Notes under the pieces: generated by a model
The model's database searches: none
What the model was told of the DNA's origin: nothing
Seen by the model: only the letters and a program-made list of their open reading frames with translations
Assembly (NCBI RefSeq): GCF_024346355.1
Contig: NZ_JAGQCU010000002.1
Span: 124,001 to 188,000 of the forward strand
From: Cyanobium sp. ATX 6A2
GTDB taxonomy: Bacteria > Cyanobacteriota > Cyanobacteriia > PCC-6307 > Cyanobiaceae
Direction: 5' to 3'
DNA: 64,000 nt
In this document: piece by piece, positions 54,508 to 64,000 of the stretch
Numbering within the stretch: the first letter of the stretch is position 1
Layout: each line of letters opens with the position of its first letter
Translations under genes and position numbers: made by a program

Positions 54508-56331
54508 ATGCTGCGGCGCCTGCCCCTGCTGCTCGCCGACGTGCTGCTGCTGCCCCTCTCGGTGTGGCTCAGCTTCCTGCTGCGCCTGGCCGATCCCTGG
54601 CCGCCCCAGCTGCAGGAGTCGCTCTGGCTGCTGCCCACCGTGCTGGTGATCGGCTTGCCGATCTATGCCCTCAGCGGCCAATACCGCGGCCTGGCCCGCT
54701 ACGTGGGCAGCGCCGCCCTCTACCAGCTGGCCGCCCGCAACGCCCTGCTGGTGCTGCTGGTGGCCTTCGCCGGCCTGCAGCTGCAGCAGCCGGCCCCGCC
54801 CCGCAGCAGCTGGATCCTGCTCTGGATCCTGCTCACCGTGTTCACCGGCGGGTTGCGCTTCGCGCTGCGTGATCTGTTGCTCGGCCAGGTGCCCCGCGCC
54901 CCGCGCCGGCGCCGCCAGCGGGTGCTGATCTACGGCGCCGGTGCCGCCGGCGCCCAGCTTGCCGCCGCCCTGCGCCTGGCCCACAGCACCCGCATCGCCG
55001 CCTTCCTCGACGACGACCCCGGCCTCTGGCACCGCACCCTCTACGGCGTGCCCGTGCTGCCCCCCGCTCGCCTGCCGCGGCTGCTGCGCCAGGGGCGCGT
55101 GGATCAGCTCATCCTCTCGATCCCGTCGCTGCCCCAGAGCGAGCGCCGCCGCCTGCTGGCCTCCCTACAGGGCTATGGCGTGCCCGTGCTGCAGGTGCCC
55201 TCGGTGGATGAGATCGCGTCCGGCCGCGCCCGCATCGACACCCTGCGTCCGGTGCCGATCGAGGATCTGCTCGGTCGCGAGAGCGTCCACCCCGACGCCG
55301 CCCTGCTGGAGGGGGCGATCACCGGCCGCTGCGTGCTGGTGAGCGGTGCCGGCGGCTCGATCGGCGCCGAGCTCTGTCGCCAGATCCTGCGCCTGCGTCC
55401 CGCCCGGCTGGTGCTGCTGGAGCGCAGCGAGTTCGCCCTCTACGCCATCGGCCAGGAGCTGGAGGGCTGGGCGGCCCCGCAGCCATTGGTGCAGGCCCTC
55501 GGCGATGTGGCCGACCAGGGATTTCTGGAGCGGCTGCTGCGCGCCTACGGCGTGCAGGTGCTCTTCCACGCCGCCGCCTACAAGCACGTGCCCCTTGTGG
55601 AGGCCAACATCTGCGCCGGTCTGGCCAACAACCTCAACGGCACCCGCAGCGCCCTGGCTGCATCCCTGGCCTGCGGCCTGGAGCGCTTCACGCTGATCTC
55701 CACCGACAAGGCGGTGCGGCCCACCAACGCCATGGGCGCCAGCAAGCGCGTGTGCGAGCTGCTGGTGCAGAACGCCGCCGCCGCCCAGAGCCGCACCATC
55801 TGCTCCATGGTGCGCTTCGGCAACGTGCTCGGCTCCTCCGGCTCGGTGGTGCCGCTGTTCCGCCGCCAGATCGCCGCCGGCGGGCCGCTCACGGTCACCC
55901 ACCCGGAGATCACCCGTTTCTTCATGACCATCCCCGAGGCCGTGCAGCTGGTGCTCCAGGCCAGCGCCATGGCCGCCGGCGGCGAGGTGTTCCTGCTCGA
56001 CATGGGCCCGCCGGTGCGGATCGCCGACCTGGCCCGCCAGATGATCCAGCTCTCCGGCGCCAGCGTGCGCGACGCCGCCAACCCCGACGGCGACATCGAG
56101 ATCCACTACACCGGCCTGCGGCCCGGCGAGAAGCTGCACGAGGAGCTGCTGCTCGCCGACGCCAGCGACCCCACCGCCCATCCCCTGATCAGGCGCGCCC
56201 GCGAGGAGTCCCTCGCGCCCGCCCGTCTGGCCGAGCTGATGGCCGCCATGGAGGCGGCCCTGGGCCGCTGGGATCAGCCCGCCGCCCTGGCGGTGCTGCG
56301 CCGGCTCGTGACCGATTACCAGCCTCGGTAG
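54508..56331 (+). CDS. WbpM/CapD-type nucleotide-sugar 4,6-dehydratase (membrane-bound)
   Basis: The 607-aa protein has four or so N-terminal helices, a first nucleotide-binding region ([18 protein letters not shown]), and a second, catalytic SDR domain with [35 protein letters not shown] and [33 protein letters not shown] and [13 protein letters not shown] complete the family signature. It converts UDP-GlcNAc to a 4-keto-6-deoxy sugar. A GTG at 54463 overlapping the previous gene is an alternative start. Confidence 0.9.
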   Translation: MLRRLPLLLADVLLLPLSVWLSFLLRLADPWPPQLQESLWLLPTVLVIGLPIYALSGQYRGLARYVGSAALYQLAARNALLVLLVAFAGLQLQQPAPPRSSWILLWILLTVFTGGLRFALRDLLLGQVPRAPRRRRQRVLIYGAGAAGAQLAAALRLAHSTRIAAFLDDDPGLWHRTLYGVPVLPPARLPRLLRQGRVDQLILSIPSLPQSERRRLLASLQGYGVPVLQVPSVDEIASGRARIDTLRPVPIEDLLGRESVHPDAALLEGAITGRCVLVSGAGGSIGAELCRQILRLRPARLVLLERSEFALYAIGQELEGWAAPQPLVQALGDVADQGFLERLLRAYGVQVLFHAAAYKHVPLVEANICAGLANNLNGTRSALAASLACGLERFTLISTDKAVRPTNAMGASKRVCELLVQNAAAAQSRTICSMVRFGNVLGSSGSVVPLFRRQIAAGGPLTVTHPEITRFFMTIPEAVQLVLQASAMAAGGEVFLLDMGPPVRIADLARQMIQLSGASVRDAANPDGDIEIHYTGLRPGEKLHEELLLADASDPTAHPLIRRAREESLAPARLAELMAAMEAALGRWDQPAALAVLRRLVTDYQPR

Positions 56332-56368
56332 GCTGCCAGCACCGCCCTCCCTGGTAGCCGTTTTCACC

Positions 56369-59245
<2,877 letters not shown>

Positions 59246-59277
59246 ACGCTCTGCCTGAGTGCTCTGCCTGAGCCCTT

Positions 59278-60027
59278 TCAGTTGGTGGTGCCGGGGTTGT
59301 CGCCCAGGAACTCCAGGATCTCCCGGTCGCGCAGGTTCTGGGACAGGCCGCCGCAGGGCTCGTGCAGCGGCCGCCCGGCGGTGAGCTCCTGCAGGCAGGC
59401 CTGGGTGCGCACCAGCTCGCTCTCCAGGGCGTCGATGCGCTCCATCAGGTTGCGGATCACCCGCGCCTCGGTATCCGGCAGGGCCGAGTGGGCGAGCGGA
59501 TCCACGCGCACACCGCTCTGGTGCACCACCCGACCCGGGATGCCCACCACCGTGCAGTTCGGCTCCACGTCGCGCAGCACCACCGAACCGGCGCCGATGC
59601 GGGTGTTGGCCCCCACCGTGATCGCCCCCAGCACCTTGGCGCCGGCGCCCACCACCACGTTCTGGAGCAGGGTGGGGTGGCGTTTGCCGTGGGCCTTGCC
59701 GGTGCCGCCCAGGGTCACCCCCTGATACAGCAGGCACTGATCGCCGATTTCGGCCGTCTCGCCGATCACCACCCCCATGCCGTGATCGATGAACACGCCG
59801 TGGCCGATGCGCGCACCGGGGTGGATCTCCACGCCGGTGAGCAGGCGGCCCAGCTGGCTCAGCAACCGCGCCGGCAGCGGCAGTCGCAGGCGCCAGAGCC
59901 TGTGGCTGAGCCGGTGCAGCAACAGGGCGTGCAGTCCCGGGTAGCAGAGCAGGATTTCCAGCGGCCCGCGCGCGGCGGGATCCCGCTCCTGGATGATCGC
60001 CAGGTCGGCGCGGATGGCCTTGAACAT
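59278..60027 (-). CDS. cysE: Serine O-acetyltransferase
   Basis: CysE is the first step of cysteine synthesis. The 249-aa hexapeptide-repeat protein has [20 protein letters not shown] (catalytic His/Asp), [18 protein letters not shown] and [13 protein letters not shown], followed by VVGIPGRVV. The C-terminal 50 residues include an alpha-helical region [19 protein letters not shown] typical of short cyanobacterial CysE. It is convergent with secA. Confidence 0.94.
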   Translation of the reverse strand: MFKAIRADLAIIQERDPAARGPLEILLCYPGLHALLLHRLSHRLWRLRLPLPARLLSQLGRLLTGVEIHPGARIGHGVFIDHGMGVVIGETAEIGDQCLLYQGVTLGGTGKAHGKRHPTLLQNVVVGAGAKVLGAITVGANTRIGAGSVVLRDVEPNCTVVGIPGRVVHQSGVRVDPLAHSALPDTEARVIRNLMERIDALESELVRTQACLQELTAGRPLHEPCGGLSQNLRDREILEFLGDNPGTTN

Positions 60028-60155
60028 CCGGGCATCCTGGCGGAGCGCCTGCCCTGTTGAGCGGCCCGCGTTTGACCGTGGGGCCCGCCGTCAGGCATGA
60101 TCACTTGGCCGGCGGGGCGAGCCGCCAGGCGTGCTCGGCAATCGCGGCCGAACGT

Positions 60156-60227
60156 GCGGATGTAGCTCAGTGGTAGAGCATCTCCTTGCCAAGGAGAGGG
60201 TCGAGAGTTCGAATCTCTTCATCCGCT
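60156..60227 (+). tRNA. tRNA-Gly(GCC)
   Basis: The 72-nt cloverleaf has acceptor stem GCGGATG/CATCCGC and D-loop GCTCAGTGGTAGAGC. The anticodon stem TCTCC/GGAGA encloses TTGCCAA (anticodon GCC), and the T-arm is GAGAG-TTCGAAT-CTCTT. The discriminator is T and no CCA is encoded. Confidence 0.96.
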
Positions 60228-60278
60228 TGTCTTGAATCAGCCCGTCTTCAGGACGCCTCAGCCCCTCTTCTGGCTGCC

Positions 60279-61301
60279 TCAGTCCACTGTCAGGCCGATC
60301 TCCTTGCGCAGTTCCTCGATGGTGGCGGTGCCCAGATAGCTCTGGGCGCAGTGCACCACCGGCAGGCGCATCAGCTGGCCCCGGTTCTGGCGCAGGCTCT
60401 GCTCCACCAGCGGCAGGCTGGGCCGGTCGCAGAGCACGTGACCGGACGCCCGCAGCAGGGCCAGCAGGCGACTGCCGATGTCGGGGTTGGCGGTCATCAC
60501 CAGCAGCTCGTTGCCCCGCAGGCTGTGCAGGATCACCTCGGCGGCCCGCAGGATGCCGGGGCTGATGCTCACCAGCCCCACGCAGCTGCCGCTGCGCAGT
60601 TCCTTGAGCAGCTCGAGCTCGTGGCGGAAGTCGTTGAGGTCCACCGGCACCGCGCGCACCCCGTGGCGGCGGGCGATCTCCTCCACCGGCTGCAGGAAAT
60701 AGCGGCTGGTCACCACCGTGCCGTTGTTCGACTGCTCCAGCACACCCTCCAGTTCCTCCATCGGCACCACCTCCACCGGCACCGCCAGGTTGGGGGTGAG
60801 TTCCTCGGCGATCAGCAGCGAGGCGCCCAGGTCTTCCCGCGGCGTGCTCACCAGCACCCGGGCACCGCAGCGCAGCCGCCAGTCGATCTCGCGGGTGAGC
60901 AGGTCACGGGTCTGTTGCAGGGTGCAGCCGGCCTGCAGCAGCCCGTCAACGCTCTGGCGCACCTCCCGGTCGATGTCGGGCAGCACGCGGTTGCGGGGCC
61001 CCGGCGGCGGTTTGATCTGCCGCGGTTGCTGCTGGTTGCGCACGTAGATGCCCGAACCGGCCATGGCCTCCACCACACCGTCGGTCTCCAGCTGGCGATA
61101 CACCTTGCTGATCGTGTTGCGGTGCAGTCCCGTCTGCATCGCCAGCTGGCGGGTGCTGGGCAGGCGGTGACCCGGCGGGTAGTGCCGGGCCGCGATCGCG
61201 AAACAAACCTGGTTGTACAGCTGGGTCGACGCGGGAATGTCGCTCTCCTGCTGGATGTGAAATCGCACGCCGCGCCGGGCCTGAGGGTTCGAACTCACCA
61301 T
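60279..61301 (-). CDS. GntR-type transcriptional regulator
   Basis: The 340-aa protein has a winged HTH of the GntR family (YNQVCFAIAARHYPPGHRLP, STRQLAMQTGLHRNTISKVYRQL, DGVVEAMAGSGIYVR). A long C-terminal domain resembling those seen in cyanobacterial GntR regulators follows, not a full aminotransferase. The ATG at 61301 (MVSSNPQARRGVRF) is preferred; an ATG at 61346 is an alternative. Divergent from the hydrolase at 61420, which it may regulate. Confidence 0.8.
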   Translation of the reverse strand: MVSSNPQARRGVRFHIQQESDIPASTQLYNQVCFAIAARHYPPGHRLPSTRQLAMQTGLHRNTISKVYRQLETDGVVEAMAGSGIYVRNQQQPRQIKPPPGPRNRVLPDIDREVRQSVDGLLQAGCTLQQTRDLLTREIDWRLRCGARVLVSTPREDLGASLLIAEELTPNLAVPVEVVPMEELEGVLEQSNNGTVVTSRYFLQPVEEIARRHGVRAVPVDLNDFRHELELLKELRSGSCVGLVSISPGILRAAEVILHSLRGNELLVMTANPDIGSRLLALLRASGHVLCDRPSLPLVEQSLRQNRGQLMRLPVVHCAQSYLGTATIEELRKEIGLTVD

Positions 61302-61419
61302 ACGGAGCATCTCCGTTGGGGACAATCCCCCTGTTGGCATACGCATGTGTGCCGGTTCAGGGACAGTTGCCCGGTCGCGGCGGGCTTCCAGACTGGCTTG
61401 GCCCCCGTTGCGACGCGCC

Positions 61420-62172
61420 ATGGCCTCCGCTGTGATCTCCAGCTGGCAGGAGCTCCCGGCTGCCGGTGGACTGCGGCTGCGCTGCTGGTGGGCGCGGCCG
61501 GCGCAGCAGCGACCCCGGGCCGCCGTGCTGGTGCTGCCGGAGGTGTTCGGCCTCAACGCCTGGGTGCGGGGGGTGGCCGAGCGCCTGGCCGCGGAGGGCT
61601 ATGGCGCCCTGGCGATGCCGATCTTCGCGCGCACCGCCCCCGATCTCGATCTGGGCTACGACGCGGCCGGGCTGGCGGCGGGCCGCGTGCACCGCGACCG
61701 GGTGAGCGCCGCCGACGTTCTCGCCGATGCCCGGGCCGCCATCGCCTGGCTCCAGGCCCAGCCGGGCCTGGACGGGCCCGTGGGCTGCGTGGGCTTCTGC
61801 TTCGGCGGCCACCTGGCCATGCTGGCGGCCACCATTCCCGAGGTGGCCGCCAGCTGCGCTGCCTATGGCGCCCGCGTGTCCAGCTTTCGCCCCGGCGGCG
61901 GTGAGCCCACCCTGGCGGTGCTGCCCACGATCCCAGGCCACCTGCTCTGCCTGGTGGGCGATCAGGACCCGCTGATGCCCGCCGAGGAACGACAGGCCAT
62001 CGCCGCGGCCCTGGCAACCGACGCCGCCCGGCGGCCGCAGCTGGAGCGCCGGCTGGTGGTGGCGCCCGGTGCTGGCCATGGCTTCTTCTGTGAGGCCCGC
62101 GCCGACTACCACCCTGAGGCCGCTGCCCAGGGCTGGCAGGAGATGCTCGCGCTGTTCAGCCGCCGGCTCTGA
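61420..62172 (+). CDS. Dienelactone hydrolase-family protein
   Basis: The 250-aa alpha/beta-hydrolase has AAVLVLPEVFGLNAWVRGVA (oxyanion/acid Glu as in DLH), VGCVGFCFGGHLAML with the Cys nucleophile in GFCFGG, LVGDQDPLMP (Asp) and GAGHGFFC (His). These complete the Cys-Asp-His triad. The physiological substrate in cyanobacteria is unknown. The ATG at 61420 is the first plausible start. Confidence 0.87.
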   Translation: MASAVISSWQELPAAGGLRLRCWWARPAQQRPRAAVLVLPEVFGLNAWVRGVAERLAAEGYGALAMPIFARTAPDLDLGYDAAGLAAGRVHRDRVSAADVLADARAAIAWLQAQPGLDGPVGCVGFCFGGHLAMLAATIPEVAASCAAYGARVSSFRPGGGEPTLAVLPTIPGHLLCLVGDQDPLMPAEERQAIAAALATDAARRPQLERRLVVAPGAGHGFFCEARADYHPEAAAQGWQEMLALFSRRL

Positions 62173-62207
62173 CGGCAGCTCTGGAGCCGTTCTCGGGGTG
62201 CTCCGCC

Positions 62208-62858
62208 TCAGGCCTCGGCCGGACTGACGGCAGCCGGACTGGCAGCGGGCGCCACAGTTTCGGCTTTGTTGGCCTGGCTCTTGACGCGGGTTGGCGTCTT
62301 GGGAGCGGCGGCGCTTTTGCGCGGACTGAGAAACATGATCATGTTGCGGCCCTCGCGCTTGGGGGGCTGCTGGATCTCGGCCGCTGTCTCCAGGTCTTTG
62401 GCCATGCGCTTGAGCAGCACTTCCGCCAGGGCCGTGTGCTGAATCTCCCGGCCCCGGAAGATCACCGTGCACTTCACCTTGTCGCCGGCCTTGAGGAAAC
62501 GGGTGGCCTGACCGATCCGCACGTCGTAGTCGTGCTGATCGATCTTGTAGCGCATCTTCACCTCCTTGACTTCAGTTTGATGCGACTTCTTCTTGGCCTC
62601 CTTGGCCTTCTTCTCCTGCTCAAACTTGTATTTGCCGTAGTCCATGATCCGGCACACCGGCGGATCGGCCTTCTCGCTCACCAGCACCAGGTCGAGTTCC
62701 CGGTCCCTGGCCACGCTCAGGGCTTCGTCCCTGGTGATCACCCCGAGTTGACTGCCGTCGAAATCAACCACCCGTAGCTGGGGGTAGTTGATGCGCTCGT
62801 TGATGTTGGGCAGCTCCCGCACGGGAGCGCGGCGGTCAAAACGGGGACGAGGTGGCAT
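62208..62858 (-). CDS. infC: Translation initiation factor IF-3
   Basis: IF-3 keeps ribosomal subunits apart and checks initiation. The 216-aa protein has [20 protein letters not shown] (N-domain) and [20 protein letters not shown] (linker helix). The C-domain ends with [15 protein letters not shown] and [14 protein letters not shown] basic/Ala-rich tail of about 35 residues follows. It is 39 bp downstream of miaA and not linked to rpmI-rplT. Confidence 0.95.
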   Translation of the reverse strand: MPPRPRFDRRAPVRELPNINERINYPQLRVVDFDGSQLGVITRDEALSVARDRELDLVLVSEKADPPVCRIMDYGKYKFEQEKKAKEAKKKSHQTEVKEVKMRYKIDQHDYDVRIGQATRFLKAGDKVKCTVIFRGREIQHTALAEVLLKRMAKDLETAAEIQQPPKREGRNMIMFLSPRKSAAAPKTPTRVKSQANKAETVAPAASPAAVSPAEA

Positions 62859-62897
62859 TCAGGCGTTGGTAGGTGTCGGATGGGTGGATATCTCCCT

Positions 62898-63818
62898 TCA
62901 CCCTAGACGCCCCTCGATCTCCGGCAATGCCTGGTGCAGTTGCCCCTTTGTGTCGGCGGCGCTCAGCCACAGGGGCCGGTGCTGGCGGCGAAACCAGGTG
63001 CGCTGGCGCTTGGCGAACTGGCGCGTGCGCTGGGCGGTGAGCGCCACGGCGGCGCTCCGCTCCAGCTCCCCGGCCAGCAGGCGCCGGGCCTCGCCGTAGC
63101 CGATCGTGTCCAGCAGGGGCAGATCAACGCCGTAGCGCCCGATCAGGGCCCCGGTTTCCTCCACCAGTCCGCCGGCATAGAGGGCCTCGGTGCGGCGCTG
63201 GATGCGCTGGCGCAGATCGGGCGGATCCAGGCCCAGTTCCAGCACCCGCCAGGGCGGCGGTGCGCTCCCCTGCTGGCCCGAGAGCGGGCGGCCGGTGGCG
63301 TACAGCACCTCCAGGGCCCGCTGGGTGCGTACCGCGTCGGCGGGGGTGATGCGGGCGGCGGCCACCGGGTCGGCGCTGCTGAGCAGCTGGTGGCAGAACG
63401 GCTGGCCGAGGGCCTCCAGCTGGCGGCGCAGGGCGGGCTGGGGCGGCACCGCCGGCGGCCGCAGGCCCTGGGTGAGGGCCTTGAGATACAGGCCGCTGCC
63501 CCCCGCCAGCAGGGCCAGGGGCGGCCCGCCACGGGGGTGGGCCAGTTCCGCGGCGATCGCCGCCTCGGCCAGGGCGCAGAACTCCTGCAGGTTGATCGGC
63601 TGGTCGGGCTCGCGCAGGTCGAGCAGGCCATGGCGGGCGGCCGCCTGCTGGGCTGCGCTGGGCTTGGCCGTGCCCACGTCCATGCCCCGGTAGAGCTGGC
63701 GCGAGTCCACGTTCAGCACCGCCAGATCGAGGGCCCGGGCCAGGGCGATGGCCAGGTCGGTCTTGCCGCTGGCCGTGGGGCCCAGCAGCACGATCACCAG
63801 GGGTTGGCCGCTGCCCAT
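62898..63818 (-). CDS. miaA: tRNA dimethylallyltransferase
   Basis: MiaA adds a dimethylallyl group to A37 of tRNAs reading UNN codons. The 306-aa protein has the P-loop [54 protein letters not shown] and the tRNA-binding [17 protein letters not shown]. It is divergent from gyrB across 109 bp. Confidence 0.95.
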   Translation of the reverse strand: MGSGQPLVIVLLGPTASGKTDLAIALARALDLAVLNVDSRQLYRGMDVGTAKPSAAQQAAARHGLLDLREPDQPINLQEFCALAEAAIAAELAHPRGGPPLALLAGGSGLYLKALTQGLRPPAVPPQPALRRQLEALGQPFCHQLLSSADPVAAARITPADAVRTQRALEVLYATGRPLSGQQGSAPPPWRVLELGLDPPDLRQRIQRRTEALYAGGLVEETGALIGRYGVDLPLLDTIGYGEARRLLAGELERSAAVALTAQRTRQFAKRQRTWFRRQHRPLWLSAADTKGQLHQALPEIEGRLG

Positions 63819-63927
63819 CGCTCCAGCCTGGCAGGCCGGCTGGCGGTGGTAGATTCACTCTCTGAGAAGGGATCTCGCCGGGAACGGTTGCCGGTTCCAT
63901 GCCTGATCCCAGGGGAACCCCTCCCGC

Positions 63928-64000
63928 ATGAGCGAAGCCACGAAGGTTCAGAACGATTACGGCGCCGAGCAGATCCAGGTGCTCGAGGGCCTGGAGCCGG
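63928..64000 (+). CDS. gyrB: DNA gyrase subunit B, N-terminal start (partial)
   Basis: The ATG at 63928 opens a frame MSEATKVQNDYGAEQIQVLE, followed by GLEP at the window end. This is the typical cyanobacterial GyrB N-terminus (QNDYGAEQIQVLEGLEPVR...). Only 24 codons are inside the window. Confidence 0.85.
   Translation, partial: MSEATKVQNDYGAEQIQVLEGLEP

Noticed and set aside
60156-60227. tRNA-Gly as an integration site
   Set aside because: No integrase and no repeated tRNA 3' end was found nearby; flanking genes are housekeeping.

Overview
This GC-rich 64 kb window comes from a cyanobacterium, most likely a picocyanobacterium of the Cyanobium/Synechococcus group. The evidence is the set of oxygenic-phototroph genes scattered through it: sulfolipid synthesis (sqdB, sqdX), PSII proteins (psbZ, a Psb34/Ssl1498-like small protein), Ycf37- and Ycf23-type proteins, a likely glucolipid synthase, and a SecA with the cyanobacterial-type insertion. 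Genes are tightly packed on both strands, often with ATGA/GTGA/TTGA overlaps.

Layout: (1) 1-9.8 kb: PBP2, sulfolipid synthesis, thiG, Ycf37, ribosomal L35/L20 and a SpoIID/LytB protein. (2) 9.8-30 kb: housekeeping genes, namely mgdA-like glycosyltransferase, dnaX, LRAT-domain protein, clpX-clpP-tig, asd-dapA-rnj, tilS, ycf23, uvrB, lysC and holA. (3) 30-36 kb: a damaged Phd/PIN toxin-antitoxin (TA) module fused to the holA transcription unit, convergent cobH and mutS flanked by a 22-bp direct repeat, then psbZ and ribH. (4) 36-56.3 kb: a large surface-polysaccharide (O-antigen-like) locus. It holds rfbA-rfbC-rfbD-rfbB (dTDP-rhamnose), several glycosyltransferases, methyltransferases, a flippase, a WecA-like initiating transferase and a WbpM/CapD-type dehydratase. 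It is interrupted by small mobile-looking genes: a hicB-hicA-hicB cluster, a membrane coiled-coil gene, an RHH-like gene, a vapBC pair and a RES-Xre pair. The part at about 42.4-49 kb is visibly more AT-rich and looks horizontally acquired. (5) 56.4-64 kb: secA, cysE, tRNA-Gly(GCC), a GntR regulator, a dienelactone hydrolase-like protein, infC, miaA and the start of gyrB.

Functionally, the rfb enzymes make dTDP-L-rhamnose, the WecA-like and GT proteins assemble a lipid-linked oligosaccharide, and the Wzx-like flippase would export it. The most unusual signal is a set of small TA or TA-like insertions, most carrying identifiable and very recent-looking lesions. They are: a perfect 25-bp inverted duplication inside a PIN toxin; one base at the hicB/hicA junction that removes both a stop and a start codon; a homopolymer frameshift in a vapB-like antitoxin; and an in-frame TGA in a membrane protein. 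Two of the inserted cassettes are flanked by partial copies of the neighbouring glycosyltransferase gene. A RES-Xre pair in the same locus looks intact. No CRISPR array, rRNA, complete insertion sequence or prophage was recognised.
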